Shown in pieces: positions 1-9,126 of a stretch of 64,000 nucleotides of DNA. The notes below the pieces were generated by a model. It was not told the origin of the DNA, did not search any database, and saw nothing but the letters and a program-made list of their open reading frames with translations. How positions within the stretch are numbered: position 1 is the first letter of the stretch; every line of letters begins with the position of its first letter. Origin of the DNA: Brevibacillus reuszeri (GTDB taxonomy: Bacteria; Bacillota; Bacilli; Brevibacillales; Brevibacillaceae); NCBI RefSeq assembly GCF_002897295.1, contig NZ_BEXF01000003.1, forward strand, positions 186,001 through 250,000, written 5' to 3'. The position numbers were made by a program, and so were the translations under genes.

Positions 1-445
1 GCAGCTGACGCGCCACTGCACCCACGGCTACACGAATGGTAGTTTCACGCGCACTGGAACGTTCCAGAATATTTCGCATATCACGTTGATGATACTTAAT
101 CGCACCGTTCAAATCTGCATGTCCAGGACGAGGACGAGATACGCGTCTTTTTTCTTCCGCTCCCTCGACTGGTTCCGCATTCATGATTCCTTGCCAGTGA
201 GTCCAGTCTCTATTTTCCACGACCAGCGTGATCGGCGCTCCTGTTGTATACCCATGGCGGACACCAGAAACAACTTTCACTTGATCCTTTTCAATTTGCA
301 TTCTTCTTCCACGGCCATGACCTTTTTGTCGACGTGCCAACTGCTCGTTAATCGCCTCAATGGAAATAGGCAAGTTACTCGGTACGCCTTCGATGATTGC
401 TGTCAATTGAGGTCCGTGAGATTCCCCTGCTGTCAAGTAACGCAT
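1..445 (-). CDS. aroC: chorismate synthase, N-terminal part (runs off left edge)
   Basis: Converts EPSP to chorismate, the last common step of aromatic synthesis, using reduced flavin. The 148 visible residues open with [11 protein letters not shown], the family signature with GESHG, followed by the Arg/Gly-rich GHGRGRRM stretch and a SRPRPGHAD segment, both typical of the active site. A GGAGG-type ribosome site lies just upstream of the ATG at 445. The C-terminal part lies beyond the window. Chorismate also feeds MqnA, encoded a few genes away. In Bacillus subtilis the same gene (aroF) sits next to cheR, as here. Identification is firm; only the length is unknown. Confidence 0.97.
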   Translation of the reverse strand, partial: MRYLTAGESHGPQLTAIIEGVPSNLPISIEAINEQLARRQKGHGRGRRMQIEKDQVKVVSGVRHGYTTGAPITLVVENRDWTHWQGIMNAEPVEGAEEKRRVSRPRPGHADLNGAIKYHQRDMRNILERSSARETTIRVAVGAVARQL

Positions 446-602
446 CTCTTTCCTTCCTCCATCCTCCAAGGCAGCTTTACTCCCTTAATATGGTTCAAAA
501 AGGGTCGCTGTCCTTTATCACTTTTAAGCGCTATAATATCATACCTGTACCTCGGTGGAAACACCAAAGTGGCAAAACTCGTTGAAATCCTTTTAGCTGA
601 AT

Positions 603-633
603 GAAAAACGCCCCTCCTGTTGGAGAAGCGCTT
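603..633 (-). terminator. rho-independent terminator after the 650-820 gene
   Basis: On the minus strand a nine-pair stem (CGCTTCTCC / GGAGGGGCG, two G-T pairs) with an AACA loop is followed by TTTTTC. It closes the cheR/small-gene unit and separates it from aroC. Confidence 0.75.
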
Positions 634-649
634 GGCTTTCACGTGGCGC

Positions 650-820
650 TCATGAAAAGCGGTCCACCACCAAAAACGGATTGGAGCTGAGCGGTTGACG
701 GAGGTGGTCGACACGCATTAAATCGTCTAATTGCGTCTTTTCCGCTCCTAGTATTTGTCCACATTCTTGAAGTGTAATCAGACCTCGACGATATGCTTCG
801 ATGACCTTGTGCTTATCCAT
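650..820 (-). CDS. small conserved-looking protein of unknown function (56 aa)
   Basis: I do not recognise the family. The protein begins MDKHKVIEAYRRG and has a helical segment (RGLITLQECGQILGAEKTQL, about residues 12-31) that could form a helix-turn-helix; this is inference. The ATG at 820 has a GGGAGG ribosome site about 8 bases upstream, preferred over an in-frame TTG at 838 that lies inside that site. It sits downstream of cheR in the same direction and ends in a good terminator, which supports it as a real gene. No membrane segment or cysteine motif is visible. Confidence 0.6.
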   Translation of the reverse strand: MDKHKVIEAYRRGLITLQECGQILGAEKTQLDDLMRVDHLRQPLSSNPFLVVDRFS

Positions 821-894
821 CTGCTGCCTCCCCTGCAAGTAGGTATTCCTAGTCTTGGGAAAAAAGAAGAGAGATATACTAGAGCACTGGTGAA

Positions 895-1683
<789 letters not shown>

Positions 1684-1765
1684 TTATGCAGTTACATTTC
1701 TACTTGATTCGCCATTATTCGCGTAAATTCCTATCAGGACTGACGGAGATTTTGACGAAAAAAAG

Positions 1766-1793
1766 AAAAAACCCCCAAAACGGGGGTTTTTTT
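1766..1793. terminator. bidirectional rho-independent terminator after ndk
   Basis: A perfect CCCCC/GGGGG stem with a 4-base loop is flanked by A-rich and T-rich runs on both sides, so it can work on either strand. It lies directly after ndk. Confidence 0.9.
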
Positions 1794-1803
1794 GGAGTAT
1801 GGC

Positions 1804-2247
1804 TTAGATCCAGCGTTGGATTGTTTTTTCGAAGGAAAGAACTTCTTCAGCGGAGAACCACAGACCGATTTCACGCTCAGCGCTTTCAGGAGAATCAGAA
1901 CCGTGGATAATGTTCATGCCAACGGATGTTGCGAAATCGCCACGGATTGTTCCAGAAGCTGCATCTACTGGGTTTGTTTTGCCCATCATAGCACGAGCAG
2001 TTGTGATTACATTGTTACCTTGCCATACCATAGCGAATACTGGACCAGAAGTGATAAAGTCCACAAGTTCACCGAAGAAAGGACGCTCTTTGTGCTCTGC
2101 ATAATGCTCTTCAGCCAGTTCGCGGCTAACAGTCATCAGCTTAGCGCCAACGAGTTGGTATCCTTTTTTCTCAAAACGGGAAACGATCTCCCCGATCAGG
2201 TTACGTTGTACACCATCAGGTTTTACCATAAGGAATGTTTTTTCCAT
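1804..2247 (-). CDS. ndk: nucleoside diphosphate kinase
   Basis: Transfers the gamma phosphate of ATP to nucleoside diphosphates through a phosphohistidine. The protein is 147 residues, normal for the family, starting [15 protein letters not shown]. The catalytic histidine is in MNIIHGSDS (about His115). The ATG at 2247 has a GGAGG site ten bases upstream; the open frame continues to 2325, but that extension has no family similarity. It follows hepT, as in the Bacillus subtilis gerC-ndk-cheR order, and is closed by a strong terminator. Confidence 0.97.
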   Translation of the reverse strand: MEKTFLMVKPDGVQRNLIGEIVSRFEKKGYQLVGAKLMTVSRELAEEHYAEHKERPFFGELVDFITSGPVFAMVWQGNNVITTARAMMGKTNPVDAASGTIRGDFATSVGMNIIHGSDSPESAEREIGLWFSAEEVLSFEKTIQRWI

Positions 2248-2351
2248 TGTAAGTATGCCTCCATTAGAGCTATGTATTGGTGTATATGACACCAACAGAA
2301 ATTTTATCAAAACTATGGTGGTCAAGCAACAGCCTGACGGTCAAAAAATGA

Positions 2352-3317
2352 TTAAAATTTGCGGTCAATGATAAAGTTGGCAATTCCTGTGAGAGAGGTC
2401 TTCGCTTGATTATTAGGTAAATCCGCTAATACTGCATGTGCACGCGCAATATAGCGCTCCGCCAGCTGCTGTGAAAACGCAATTCCCTCATCAGCACGGA
2501 CTAGTCGAATCGCTTCATCAATGTGATCCCAAAATGTATTTTCAGCTATCCAGGTCTGGAATTGTTTTGCCGCTTTACCGTGATGAGCTGTATACAACGC
2601 TGGCAATGTGATATTTCCGTGAACCAGATCACTTCCAGCCGGTTTCCCCAGCTGCTTTTCTGTTCCCGTGAAATCCAGGATGTCATCGGTAATTTGAAAA
2701 GCCATCCCCACGTTATACCCGTACCAATACATTTTCCGAATCAGCTCTTCAGTAGCACCGCTGGCAACAGCACCGAGCTGACAGCTAATCGCTATCAATA
2801 GTGCCGTTTTACGTTTAATCCGACGCAAATAAGTCCGGAAATTTTGATCCCAGTTGTTTAGATCCTTGACCTGTTCAATTTCTCCCTTGCAAACCTCTAC
2901 GATCGCATTGGACAAGATTTGATGCAGCTGTGGGATAGGCAGCTGTGAGGCAATTGCTAATGCACGTGCAAAGATATAATCCCCTGCATACATGGCGACC
3001 TTGTTGTCCCACTTCATCCGAACCGTGTCTTTCCCGCGGCGTTTGTCCGCATCGTCAATCACATCGTCATGAACGAGCGATGCCATGTGAATCAGCTCAA
3101 GTGGAACAGCAACGTGCTTCAAACGCTTGATATCATATTTTCCCCATTTTCCCCCGAGCAGCACAAATACAGGGCGAATCCGTTTTCCCCCTGCCTTGAG
3201 CAGGTGAGTAGAGGATTGATACAGCTCGCGTACATCTGTATCGATGGACTTTTCCAGTTCATCCTCAATATACTGAACGTCCTTTTTCATTTTGAAGTAA
3301 ATATCGACCAGGTTCAT
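2352..3317 (-). CDS. hepT: heptaprenyl diphosphate synthase component II
   Basis: Catalytic subunit that, with HepS, builds the C35 isoprenoid tail of menaquinone-7 from farnesyl and isopentenyl diphosphates. Both aspartate-rich motifs of trans-prenyltransferases are present: DDVIDDADKRRG (about residues 83-94) and FQITDDILDFTG (about 210). The GGKRIRP motif near residue 45 binds diphosphate. The ATG at 3317 has AGGTGG five bases upstream and is preferred to a GTG at 3326. mqnA ends nine bases before the longer frame, so the block is probably one transcript. About 321 residues, normal length. Confidence 0.95.
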   Translation of the reverse strand: MNLVDIYFKMKKDVQYIEDELEKSIDTDVRELYQSSTHLLKAGGKRIRPVFVLLGGKWGKYDIKRLKHVAVPLELIHMASLVHDDVIDDADKRRGKDTVRMKWDNKVAMYAGDYIFARALAIASQLPIPQLHQILSNAIVEVCKGEIEQVKDLNNWDQNFRTYLRRIKRKTALLIAISCQLGAVASGATEELIRKMYWYGYNVGMAFQITDDILDFTGTEKQLGKPAGSDLVHGNITLPALYTAHHGKAAKQFQTWIAENTFWDHIDEAIRLVRADEGIAFSQQLAERYIARAHAVLADLPNNQAKTSLTGIANFIIDRKF

Positions 3318-3326
3318 CCGTTCCAC

Positions 3327-4190
3327 CTATCTCGTCAACGTAGTTTTGGTCTGTCTGCCCCCTGCCTGCCACAGATCGACAGTAGTTGGTGCCGCTAGAA
3401 GTCCCAGCTCAGCCGCGCATCGGTAGTAGTACTCCAGTCCAATTCGCTGCACGTCGCCGAAATCGTGCTGTAATCCCTGAAAATAGCGGACCCACTCCTC
3501 TTTCTCTCCTCCGAAATGGGTGTGAACGTAATCAATCAAGGGAGCCGTGTTTTCTTTCGTCTTCCTTTTACTATCCAAAAAGGAAGCGTGAACTTCTGCA
3601 ATCAAATCATGATGATCCGCGATCACAGCCTTACGCAGTGCCCATATCGCGAATGTCATGGAATATCCCGTAAACTGATGCCATAGTTCTCCCAAATCAT
3701 AAACGTGCAGGTTACGACTATTTCGCTTTGCTTGGATTGCGTCATCTCCAATCAGCAGCGCAGCATCTGCGTCCAGCAGCATTTCATCTAAAACAGGTTC
3801 TTGTGTAACGTAAGAAATCTCATAATCGTAAAACTTATGGAGAATAATCTTTAGCAGATTGACAGTAGTTGCCGATGTATTCGTCAGTGCAATCCGAGAA
3901 CCATTCAGCTGCTCAATCGGCTTTTTGCTAAACAAGAAAAGGGAGCCTACTCTCCCTTTGGCGCTGACGGACAAATCCGCAAGCGCCACGTATTGGGAAG
4001 CATGCTCAGCGTAGCTAAAGGAAGAAATCGGCCCCATATCAATCTCACCAGCAGCCATCGCCTGATTTAACTGGGCAGGGACTTGTCGAATAAATTGAAT
4101 ACGGTCCTCAAATTTGGGCTGATCAAAATAGAAGTAAACCGGGAGTACGTTTGTGTATAAAATTTGTCCGACTCGCAAGGACTTTTGCAT
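3327..4190 (-). CDS. mqnA: chorismate dehydratase MqnA (futalosine menaquinone pathway)
   Basis: MqnA dehydrates chorismate to 3-enolpyruvylbenzoate, the first committed step of the futalosine route to menaquinone. The protein is 287 residues and resembles a periplasmic-binding fold used as an enzyme. Family-like stretches are VGQILYTNVLPVYFYFD at the start, GEIDMGPISSFSYA near residue 55 and a conserved TNTSATTVNLLKI segment. The ATG at 4190 follows AGGA and GGGG purine runs; the frame extends to a TTG at 4208 inside ubiX. It lies between ubiX and hepT, separated from each by a few bases. Bacillus subtilis uses the MenFDHCEB route and lacks this gene here. Confidence 0.9.
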   Translation of the reverse strand: MQKSLRVGQILYTNVLPVYFYFDQPKFEDRIQFIRQVPAQLNQAMAAGEIDMGPISSFSYAEHASQYVALADLSVSAKGRVGSLFLFSKKPIEQLNGSRIALTNTSATTVNLLKIILHKFYDYEISYVTQEPVLDEMLLDADAALLIGDDAIQAKRNSRNLHVYDLGELWHQFTGYSMTFAIWALRKAVIADHHDLIAEVHASFLDSKRKTKENTAPLIDYVHTHFGGEKEEWVRYFQGLQHDFGDVQRIGLEYYYRCAAELGLLAAPTTVDLWQAGGRQTKTTLTR

Positions 4191-4195
4191 GCTTC

Positions 4196-4792
4196 CTATT
4201 CCCCCCAACGCCGAAACAGCGAATGTGGCACATCAAGTGCATCCAAAGTTTTCCCTACTACAAAATGAATGAGGTCATCCATCGTTTGCGGTTTCTGATA
4301 GAAGCCAGGCATCGCCGGCAAGATTTTTACGCCTAAGCGGCTAAGCTTCAGCATGTTTTCCAGCTGGATCGCATTCAGTGGCGTTTCACGCGGCACGAGC
4401 ACCAAGCGGCGTCCTTCTTTGATCATGACATCCGCCACTCGTTCTAGCAGATTTCCTGAGGCACCATGCGCAATTCCTGAGACCGTGCCCATTGAACAAG
4501 GGACGACGATCATCCCATCACAGCGATAGGAACCGCTCGCTGCTGGACAATTGAAGTCACGCAGTCCCCAGTAATACAGCTCCCCAGGAAAATCCTGCTT
4601 CAGCTTCTCCTGCACAAATCCTTCTCTATCATCTGTTTCCCAATCCAGCTCATCGTGAAAAACTTGCCAGCCTGCTTCTGTAATCATCAGGTGTACGATA
4701 TGTCCTGCGGCAAGCAGCTCCTGAACCAGGCGTACCCCGTAGATGGCGCCACTCGCACCTGTTATCCCAACAGCCCATTTTTGCTGGCTCAT
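4196..4792 (-). CDS. ubiX: UbiX-family flavin prenyltransferase
   Basis: Members attach a dimethylallyl group to FMN to make prenyl-FMN, the cofactor of UbiD-type decarboxylases. The 198-residue protein starts SQQKWAVGITGASGAIYG, with the flavin-binding GASG turn near residue 12, then VVPCSMGTVSGIAHG near 98 and LVPRETPLN near 130, all hallmarks. Between mqnA and mqnP it most likely supplies prenyl-FMN to a UbiD-like decarboxylase (MqnL) acting on the naphthoate intermediate; no ubiD gene is in this window. Its ATG overlaps the mqnP stop (ATGA). Confidence 0.92.
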   Translation of the reverse strand: MSQQKWAVGITGASGAIYGVRLVQELLAAGHIVHLMITEAGWQVFHDELDWETDDREGFVQEKLKQDFPGELYYWGLRDFNCPAASGSYRCDGMIVVPCSMGTVSGIAHGASGNLLERVADVMIKEGRRLVLVPRETPLNAIQLENMLKLSRLGVKILPAMPGFYQKPQTMDDLIHFVVGKTLDALDVPHSLFRRWGE

Positions 4793-5658
4793 GCGATCAC
4801 CAGATCGATCATCGTGAAAGTAAACATCACGACACTCAAAATACCATTCATGTTAAAGAAGGCAACATCAAGCTTGGACAGATCCGTTGGCTTTACCAGG
4901 CTGTGCTCATAAATGAGAATCGCACCGGAAATCAACACGCCAATCAAGAACCAGATAGACAGGTCTGCTACGGCATACAGGGACATCAAACCAATGAAGG
5001 TAAGAATGTGGCATACACGCGCGACGATCAAGGCATTCTTGATTCCGAAACGGCTTGGCATGGAAAACAGGCCTTCTTTGCGGTCAAAATCAGCATCCTG
5101 GCACGCATAAATGATATCAAAGCCCGCTGTCCAAAACATCACAGATACAAACAACAAAAGGCCAATCGGGTCTACCTGACCGGTGGTCGCAACCCAGCCG
5201 CCCAGAGGTCCAAAACCGATAGCGACACCTAGAATGAAGTGACAGAGCCACGTGAAGCGCTTCGTATAGGAATACAGTACCAGTACAAAAACAGCCAATG
5301 GCAGCAGCTTCACAGCCAGATCATTCAATTGATAAGCTGCGATGAAAAGAACGGCAAAAGACACAACAATAAACGAAATTACTTCCAATATGGAGATGAG
5401 TCCAGCTGGAATGGCACGTGTAGCCGTACGCGGATTTTTCGCATCAATGACTCGGTCAATTACCCGATTCAGCGACATAGCCGCACTGCGTGCTCCAACC
5501 ATTGCTACTGTGACCCAAAAGATTTGCATCCAAGTAGGCCAAGCCTTTTCTATAACAATACTACCCAAAACAGCTCCCATAAAAGCAAAGGGCAGAGCAA
5601 AAAGGGAGTGCTCAAATTTTATCATTTCCAAAATAATTTTCAATTTACGAAGACCCAT
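4789..5658 (-). CDS. mqnP: UbiA-family prenyltransferase MqnP
   Basis: Integral membrane enzyme expected to attach the heptaprenyl chain to the naphthoquinone precursor. The 289-residue protein has about eight hydrophobic segments and both UbiA aspartate motifs: NRVIDRVID near residue 64 and YACQDADFDRKEG near 185. It lies directly upstream of ubiX with a 4-base overlap, and downstream of menG. It could be annotated as 4-hydroxybenzoate polyprenyltransferase by similarity; menaquinone context and the absence of a ubiquinone pathway in Firmicutes favour MqnP. The ATG follows a GGAAG site. Confidence 0.88.
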   Translation of the reverse strand: MGLRKLKIILEMIKFEHSLFALPFAFMGAVLGSIVIEKAWPTWMQIFWVTVAMVGARSAAMSLNRVIDRVIDAKNPRTATRAIPAGLISILEVISFIVVSFAVLFIAAYQLNDLAVKLLPLAVFVLVLYSYTKRFTWLCHFILGVAIGFGPLGGWVATTGQVDPIGLLLFVSVMFWTAGFDIIYACQDADFDRKEGLFSMPSRFGIKNALIVARVCHILTFIGLMSLYAVADLSIWFLIGVLISGAILIYEHSLVKPTDLSKLDVAFFNMNGILSVVMFTFTMIDLVIA

Positions 5659-5731
5659 GCGTTACACTTCCTATCCACTAAAGAAATACTGGCTTACCCA
5701 GTCAGCTTACGGGTACCAGTAATTGAAAAAA

Positions 5732-6451
5732 CTACTGCTTTGTTCCGATGTGCAGAGCGGAGACTCCACCCATAAACAACTTCACCTGGACAGGATCCAG
5801 TCCTGCTTTTTGAAACATGTGTGCCAGCTCTCGACTGTCAGGGAAATTGGTCAAGGATTGTGGCAGCCATGCATACTCTTCATACTTGTTTACTGTCCAC
5901 TTCGCAACTAACGGCAATATTTTATAGAAATAAAGATAAAATAGCTTTCGATAAGGGATAAAGGGAGGCTTGGATACTTCCAGAGAGACAACCTTTCCAC
6001 CCGGCTTTACGACACGCGCCATTTCATCCAATACTCGCTGAACATCAGGTACATTGCGAAGAGCAAAGCCGATGGTCGCAAAATCAAATGAGTTATCCTC
6101 ATAGGGCAAATTCATGGCATCCGCATTTACTAGCTTGATCCTGTTGCCTACTCCGGCATTCGCAACCTTATATGCACCAACATCCAGCATATTTTGGCTG
6201 AAGTCCAAGCCGACGACACGCCCTTCCTCACCGACCGCTTGTGCCAGCGCAATCGTCCAATCTCCTGTACCACACGCAACGTCCAAAGCAGTATGGCCAG
6301 GCTGGATATTCATCTGCTTCATCGTGTAGTTACGCCAAGCAACATGACTACCAAAACTGATGACGTTGTTCATCTTGTCGTATTCTTCCGCTATGCTTTC
6401 AAATACAGAGTGAACGTATTCTGCTTTGTCTTTCATTTGGATTTGGTCCAC
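5732..6451 (-). CDS. menG: demethylmenaquinone methyltransferase
   Basis: Final step of menaquinone synthesis: SAM-dependent C-methylation of demethylmenaquinone. The 239-residue protein has the methyltransferase motif ALDVACGTGDWTIALA near residue 55 and the UbiE/MenG signatures YDKMNNVISFG near 24 and FATIGFALRNVPD near 125. A GTG start at 6451 fits a GAGGAG site located at the end of hepS; an internal ATG at 6436 is too far from it. Tight coupling to hepS and location match Bacillus subtilis menH/ubiE. Confidence 0.95.
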   Translation of the reverse strand: MDQIQMKDKAEYVHSVFESIAEEYDKMNNVISFGSHVAWRNYTMKQMNIQPGHTALDVACGTGDWTIALAQAVGEEGRVVGLDFSQNMLDVGAYKVANAGVGNRIKLVNADAMNLPYEDNSFDFATIGFALRNVPDVQRVLDEMARVVKPGGKVVSLEVSKPPFIPYRKLFYLYFYKILPLVAKWTVNKYEEYAWLPQSLTNFPDSRELAHMFQKAGLDPVQVKLFMGGVSALHIGTKQ

Positions 6452-6456
6452 TAGGC

Positions 6457-7293
6457 TTACATCTCCTCAATAACCCTTTTCAAACGATTAATCCGATGGG
6501 AGTAACGAGCTGTAATCGTTGACAGCATGCTGCGGGTTTCTGCAGGGTGCAGGGTTCGCACCATCTGCTCGCACATACCGATCAATTCCATGGCTTTAAG
6601 CTCGACACTGGACATCACCTGCGCGAGGGTAGCACCTGGTTTTTGCAGCAAAAAACGGGCAAAACCAAAGGGAACTTGTTCTTGCCACTTTATTTGCTCC
6701 CATTCTCCGATTACACTCTCTACCTTTGCTGTTTGCTTCATGAGATCAATCCAGAAACGGCGATGGTCCTCGGAATCGGCGTATTCTTCTACGATTGCTA
6801 CATACAAGCCTGTATCAATCATATTACGCAGCTCCCAGTATTCTTCGTCTGTCGGGAGCTTGCCATCTCGAACTGCCGTATACAGCCTCATTTTGGCTTC
6901 ATTGACTCTTTGAATGGCACCGGATAATACTTGAATCGCTTTGATTTCACTGTTTTGAGCCAGCAGATGATAGTAACGCGCGCTGTAATAGTCCCCAGCA
7001 AGCACTGTCAGCTGTCTGCTGCGCTCTGCCGTTTGGGTCTGCTCATACTCGTTCTTTACATGTTCGTGCATGTCCAGTCCCAGCTGGACGAGTCCCGTTG
7101 CTGTGCAGAAAATCACTGCCCGTTCCTTGGTCATGCCCTGCTCCAGTAAAAACAGGTACAAAAGCTCAAGACGATTTTCCGCCATGGAAGGAACATCAAC
7201 ATAATATTCTACATAGGAATGGGTAGATCGCTTGTAGATCTGTTCGATAATCAACCGAACTTCGTCTACATAGGGGGTGTGTTCTTTGCTCAT
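6457..7293 (-). CDS. hepS: heptaprenyl diphosphate synthase component I
   Basis: Non-catalytic partner of HepT that sets chain length of the menaquinone tail. The 278-residue, mainly helical protein contains the HepS-type GDYYSARYYHLLA segment near residue 115. The ATG at 7293 (MSKEHTPYVDE) has a very strong GGAGGAGG site; the longer frame upstream includes a cysteine-rich stretch that is probably untranslated. HepS and HepT genes are separated here by four genes, whereas Bacillus subtilis has only menG between them. Confidence 0.9.
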   Translation of the reverse strand: MSKEHTPYVDEVRLIIEQIYKRSTHSYVEYYVDVPSMAENRLELLYLFLLEQGMTKERAVIFCTATGLVQLGLDMHEHVKNEYEQTQTAERSRQLTVLAGDYYSARYYHLLAQNSEIKAIQVLSGAIQRVNEAKMRLYTAVRDGKLPTDEEYWELRNMIDTGLYVAIVEEYADSEDHRRFWIDLMKQTAKVESVIGEWEQIKWQEQVPFGFARFLLQKPGATLAQVMSSVELKAMELIGMCEQMVRTLHPAETRSMLSTITARYSHRINRLKRVIEEM

Positions 7294-7409
7294 GCGTCCT
7301 CCTCCACAAGCTGCGCAACCTAAAGATGTCTGCCTGCTTTCGTACACTTCCGTCATACTTAGCCGTCCGGTCAAAAGGCCGTCCCTGCTATCATACCATA
7401 CTTCTTTCG

Positions 7410-7925
7410 TCAGGGACTAATTCTCTCATAAAAATAGGGCTCAATCCGAACCGGAAACGTATTTGTTACATATGCTTCCACTTCGGACAATTCTGCTAAT
7501 GGATGAGCAGGGTCGAGCAGATTTTCACCATTTGATTGTATCGCCACAAGGAGCTTTGACTCTTTGGGGGTATCGGTCACTTCTAGCAATCGAAAATACA
7601 CCTGCTTCACATTGTCAGTAAGCGTCAATAACTCATGTGTCAAGCCATAAAAATCGTGATAAACATGAGGAAGCTCTACCTTTTGATCGGATTTTACCGC
7701 CAAATCGACATAAATTGACGAGTTTTCCCATTTTATACGCTTAATATTATAATGTGTTTCCACCCTTGTAAACAAATCCAACGCATTTTGCTCGCTTAGA
7801 TGAATTGAGCGAGCAGCCTGAAATGTGGGTATGTCATTATTTTTCCAGCTATTACTCGGCACGAGAGATAGCAATAGTGCAATCAACGTGGAAACGGCGA
7901 TGGCCATTACAAGTTTGCGGGGCAT
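7410..7925 (-). CDS. secreted or membrane-anchored protein of unknown function
   Basis: Unrecognised protein of 171 residues. It begins PRKLVMAIAVSTLIALLLSLV, a basic start plus one hydrophobic segment that could be a signal peptide or anchor; the rest is soluble, with mixed strands and no cysteines or catalytic motif I can name. The ATG at 7925 lies seven bases after GGAGG; an ATG six bases earlier abuts the site. It lies between the mtrB terminator and hepS, so it may be the first gene of the menaquinone operon, though a 116-base gap precedes hepS. Confidence 0.7.
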   Translation of the reverse strand: MPRKLVMAIAVSTLIALLLSLVPSNSWKNNDIPTFQAARSIHLSEQNALDLFTRVETHYNIKRIKWENSSIYVDLAVKSDQKVELPHVYHDFYGLTHELLTLTDNVKQVYFRLLEVTDTPKESKLLVAIQSNGENLLDPAHPLAELSEVEAYVTNTFPVRIEPYFYERISP

Positions 7926-7952
7926 GGGCATCCCTCCTCTCCACCATTGTAC

Positions 7953-7983
7953 AAACAAAAAAAGCAGGCTATGCCTGCTTTTA
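7953..7983 (-). terminator. rho-independent terminator after mtrB
   Basis: On the minus strand AAGCAGGC-ATA-GCCTGCTT is followed by a run of T. It ends transcripts from the transglycosylase/mtrB side before the 7410-7925 gene. Confidence 0.88.
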
Positions 7984-7997
7984 TGTAAAAGAGAGAC

Positions 7998-8228
7998 TTA
8001 TTCAGTAGTATCAATCGTACCGTGCTGAGAGTAAATAACCGCCTTCCCCCGCACTTTAATCGCTGAAGTATGCTCCGTAAATTGAAAGATCATGACTTCG
8101 CCTTTGTCTAGCTTTTCTGTGTGATGGAAACGAGTGTCTGTACCTCGCGTAAGTCCGATCACATGAACGCCATTTTCTTTTGCTTTGACCACAAAGTAAT
8201 CTTGATTAAAAGCAGATGGTTGAGACAC
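7998..8228 (-). CDS. mtrB: trp RNA-binding attenuation protein (TRAP)
   Basis: Undecamer-forming regulator that, with bound tryptophan, wraps (G/U)AG repeats in trp leader RNA and blocks readthrough or translation. The 76-residue protein carries the nearly invariant core [35 protein letters not shown], which includes the tryptophan pocket and the Lys/Arg RNA contacts. A GTG start at 8228 has GGAGG seven bases upstream. In Bacillus subtilis mtrB follows mtrA (folE) directly; here four loci separate them. I see no trp gene or obvious (G/U)AG repeat target in this window. Confidence 0.96.
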   Translation of the reverse strand: MSQPSAFNQDYFVVKAKENGVHVIGLTRGTDTRFHHTEKLDKGEVMIFQFTEHTSAIKVRGKAVIYSQHGTIDTTE

Positions 8229-8265
8229 GCTGTACCCTCCTGACGATTACGCAATCGCTGATGCC

Positions 8266-8964
8266 CTAGTATGTTGTCCCATTCGATTGTAATCGGTTCA
8301 TGATTTTCTCTACATAACGCTGTGTTTCTTGCGGCAATTGATCATACTTTGCTTCTAATTCTGCGTCCGTATCAATTCCCAAGCGGCCAACCCGTCCAGG
8401 GCCAGCATTGTAGGCAGCCAATGCTACCTTGACATTGCCATCATATCGGTCCAGGAGAGACTTCAAATACTTCGTTCCTCCCGCCAGGTTTTCATCCGGA
8501 TTATAAACATTGCGCACATGCATCGCTTTTGCAGTTTGGTCCATCAACTGCATCAACCCTTTTGCTCCTGCGTGCGAAACAACAGTTGGGTCAAAGTTGG
8601 ATTCAGCTCTTACTACTTCACGCACTAAATCTGCGTTTACACCAATCCTTTGTGCCATCCGGTCGATTTTTTCCAAAATCTCTTTCGGAGCGATTGCCGC
8701 AGCTTTTCCGTCAGCTGCATAGGACTCAGATGTCGTGGCATTGCGACCATAGACTCCTGAAGAAAAGTCAAGATCAGGTGATCCGTCCAGCTCAGCTATT
8801 ATTTCCTCTGAGGTAATCACTCTTTGTCCATTTGCTATCTTTTCTTGCAAAAGATTTGCAAATAGATCCTCATCACCGTATGGAAGAATAGACTGCTGCG
8901 AGCCACTATCGTTGTATTTCGACAGCTGGTTCAAATATGGCTGAAGTGATACAGGAACATTCAT
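8266..8964 (-). CDS. lytic transglycosylase (SLT-type)
   Basis: Cleaves the glycan strands of peptidoglycan, leaving 1,6-anhydro ends. The C-terminal half of this 232-residue protein is a lytic transglycosylase domain: VVRAESNFDP (catalytic Glu near residue 133), SHAGAKGLMQLM, NLAGGTKYLKSLL, and ALAAYNAGPGRVGR. The N-terminal 90 residues are low-complexity and unrecognised. No classical signal peptide is visible after the chosen ATG at 8964. A promoter-like sequence lies 37 bases upstream of that ATG, and mtrB follows after 37 bases, so both may share a transcript. Confidence 0.85.
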   Translation of the reverse strand: MNVPVSLQPYLNQLSKYNDSGSQQSILPYGDEDLFANLLQEKIANGQRVITSEEIIAELDGSPDLDFSSGVYGRNATTSESYAADGKAAAIAPKEILEKIDRMAQRIGVNADLVREVVRAESNFDPTVVSHAGAKGLMQLMDQTAKAMHVRNVYNPDENLAGGTKYLKSLLDRYDGNVKVALAAYNAGPGRVGRLGIDTDAELEAKYDQLPQETQRYVEKIMNRLQSNGTTY

Positions 8965-9000
8965 GGATACGAACAACCCTTCCTCGCTTGTCTTCCTCCC

Positions 9001-9029
9001 ATTATAAAAAAGAAATATCAGGAAGCCAA
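9001..9029 (-). promoter_or_regulatory. SigA-type promoter for the transglycosylase/mtrB unit
   Basis: On the minus strand TTGGCT, a 17-base spacer and a perfect TATAAT lie upstream of the transglycosylase gene. Predicted start of transcription is near 8994. Confidence 0.65.
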
Positions 9030-9080
9030 TAGTGAACTTGGGATCCACGTGAGAGTGAAGATAACGAATGTTGATATGTA

Positions 9081-9110
9081 CAAAAAAAGAAGCCTAACGC
9101 TCAGGCTTCT
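9081..9110 (-). terminator. rho-independent terminator after tRNA-Pro
   Basis: AGAAGCCT / AGGCTTCT stem with a GAGCGTT loop and a T8 run on the minus strand, 17 bases beyond the tRNA 3' end. Confidence 0.88.
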
Positions 9111-9126
9111 GGTCTGTTCATGTACA

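Noticed and set aside
433..714. Minus-strand frame overlapping aroC start and the terminator
   Set aside because: Runs through a terminator and the aroC ribosome site; no own start signal.
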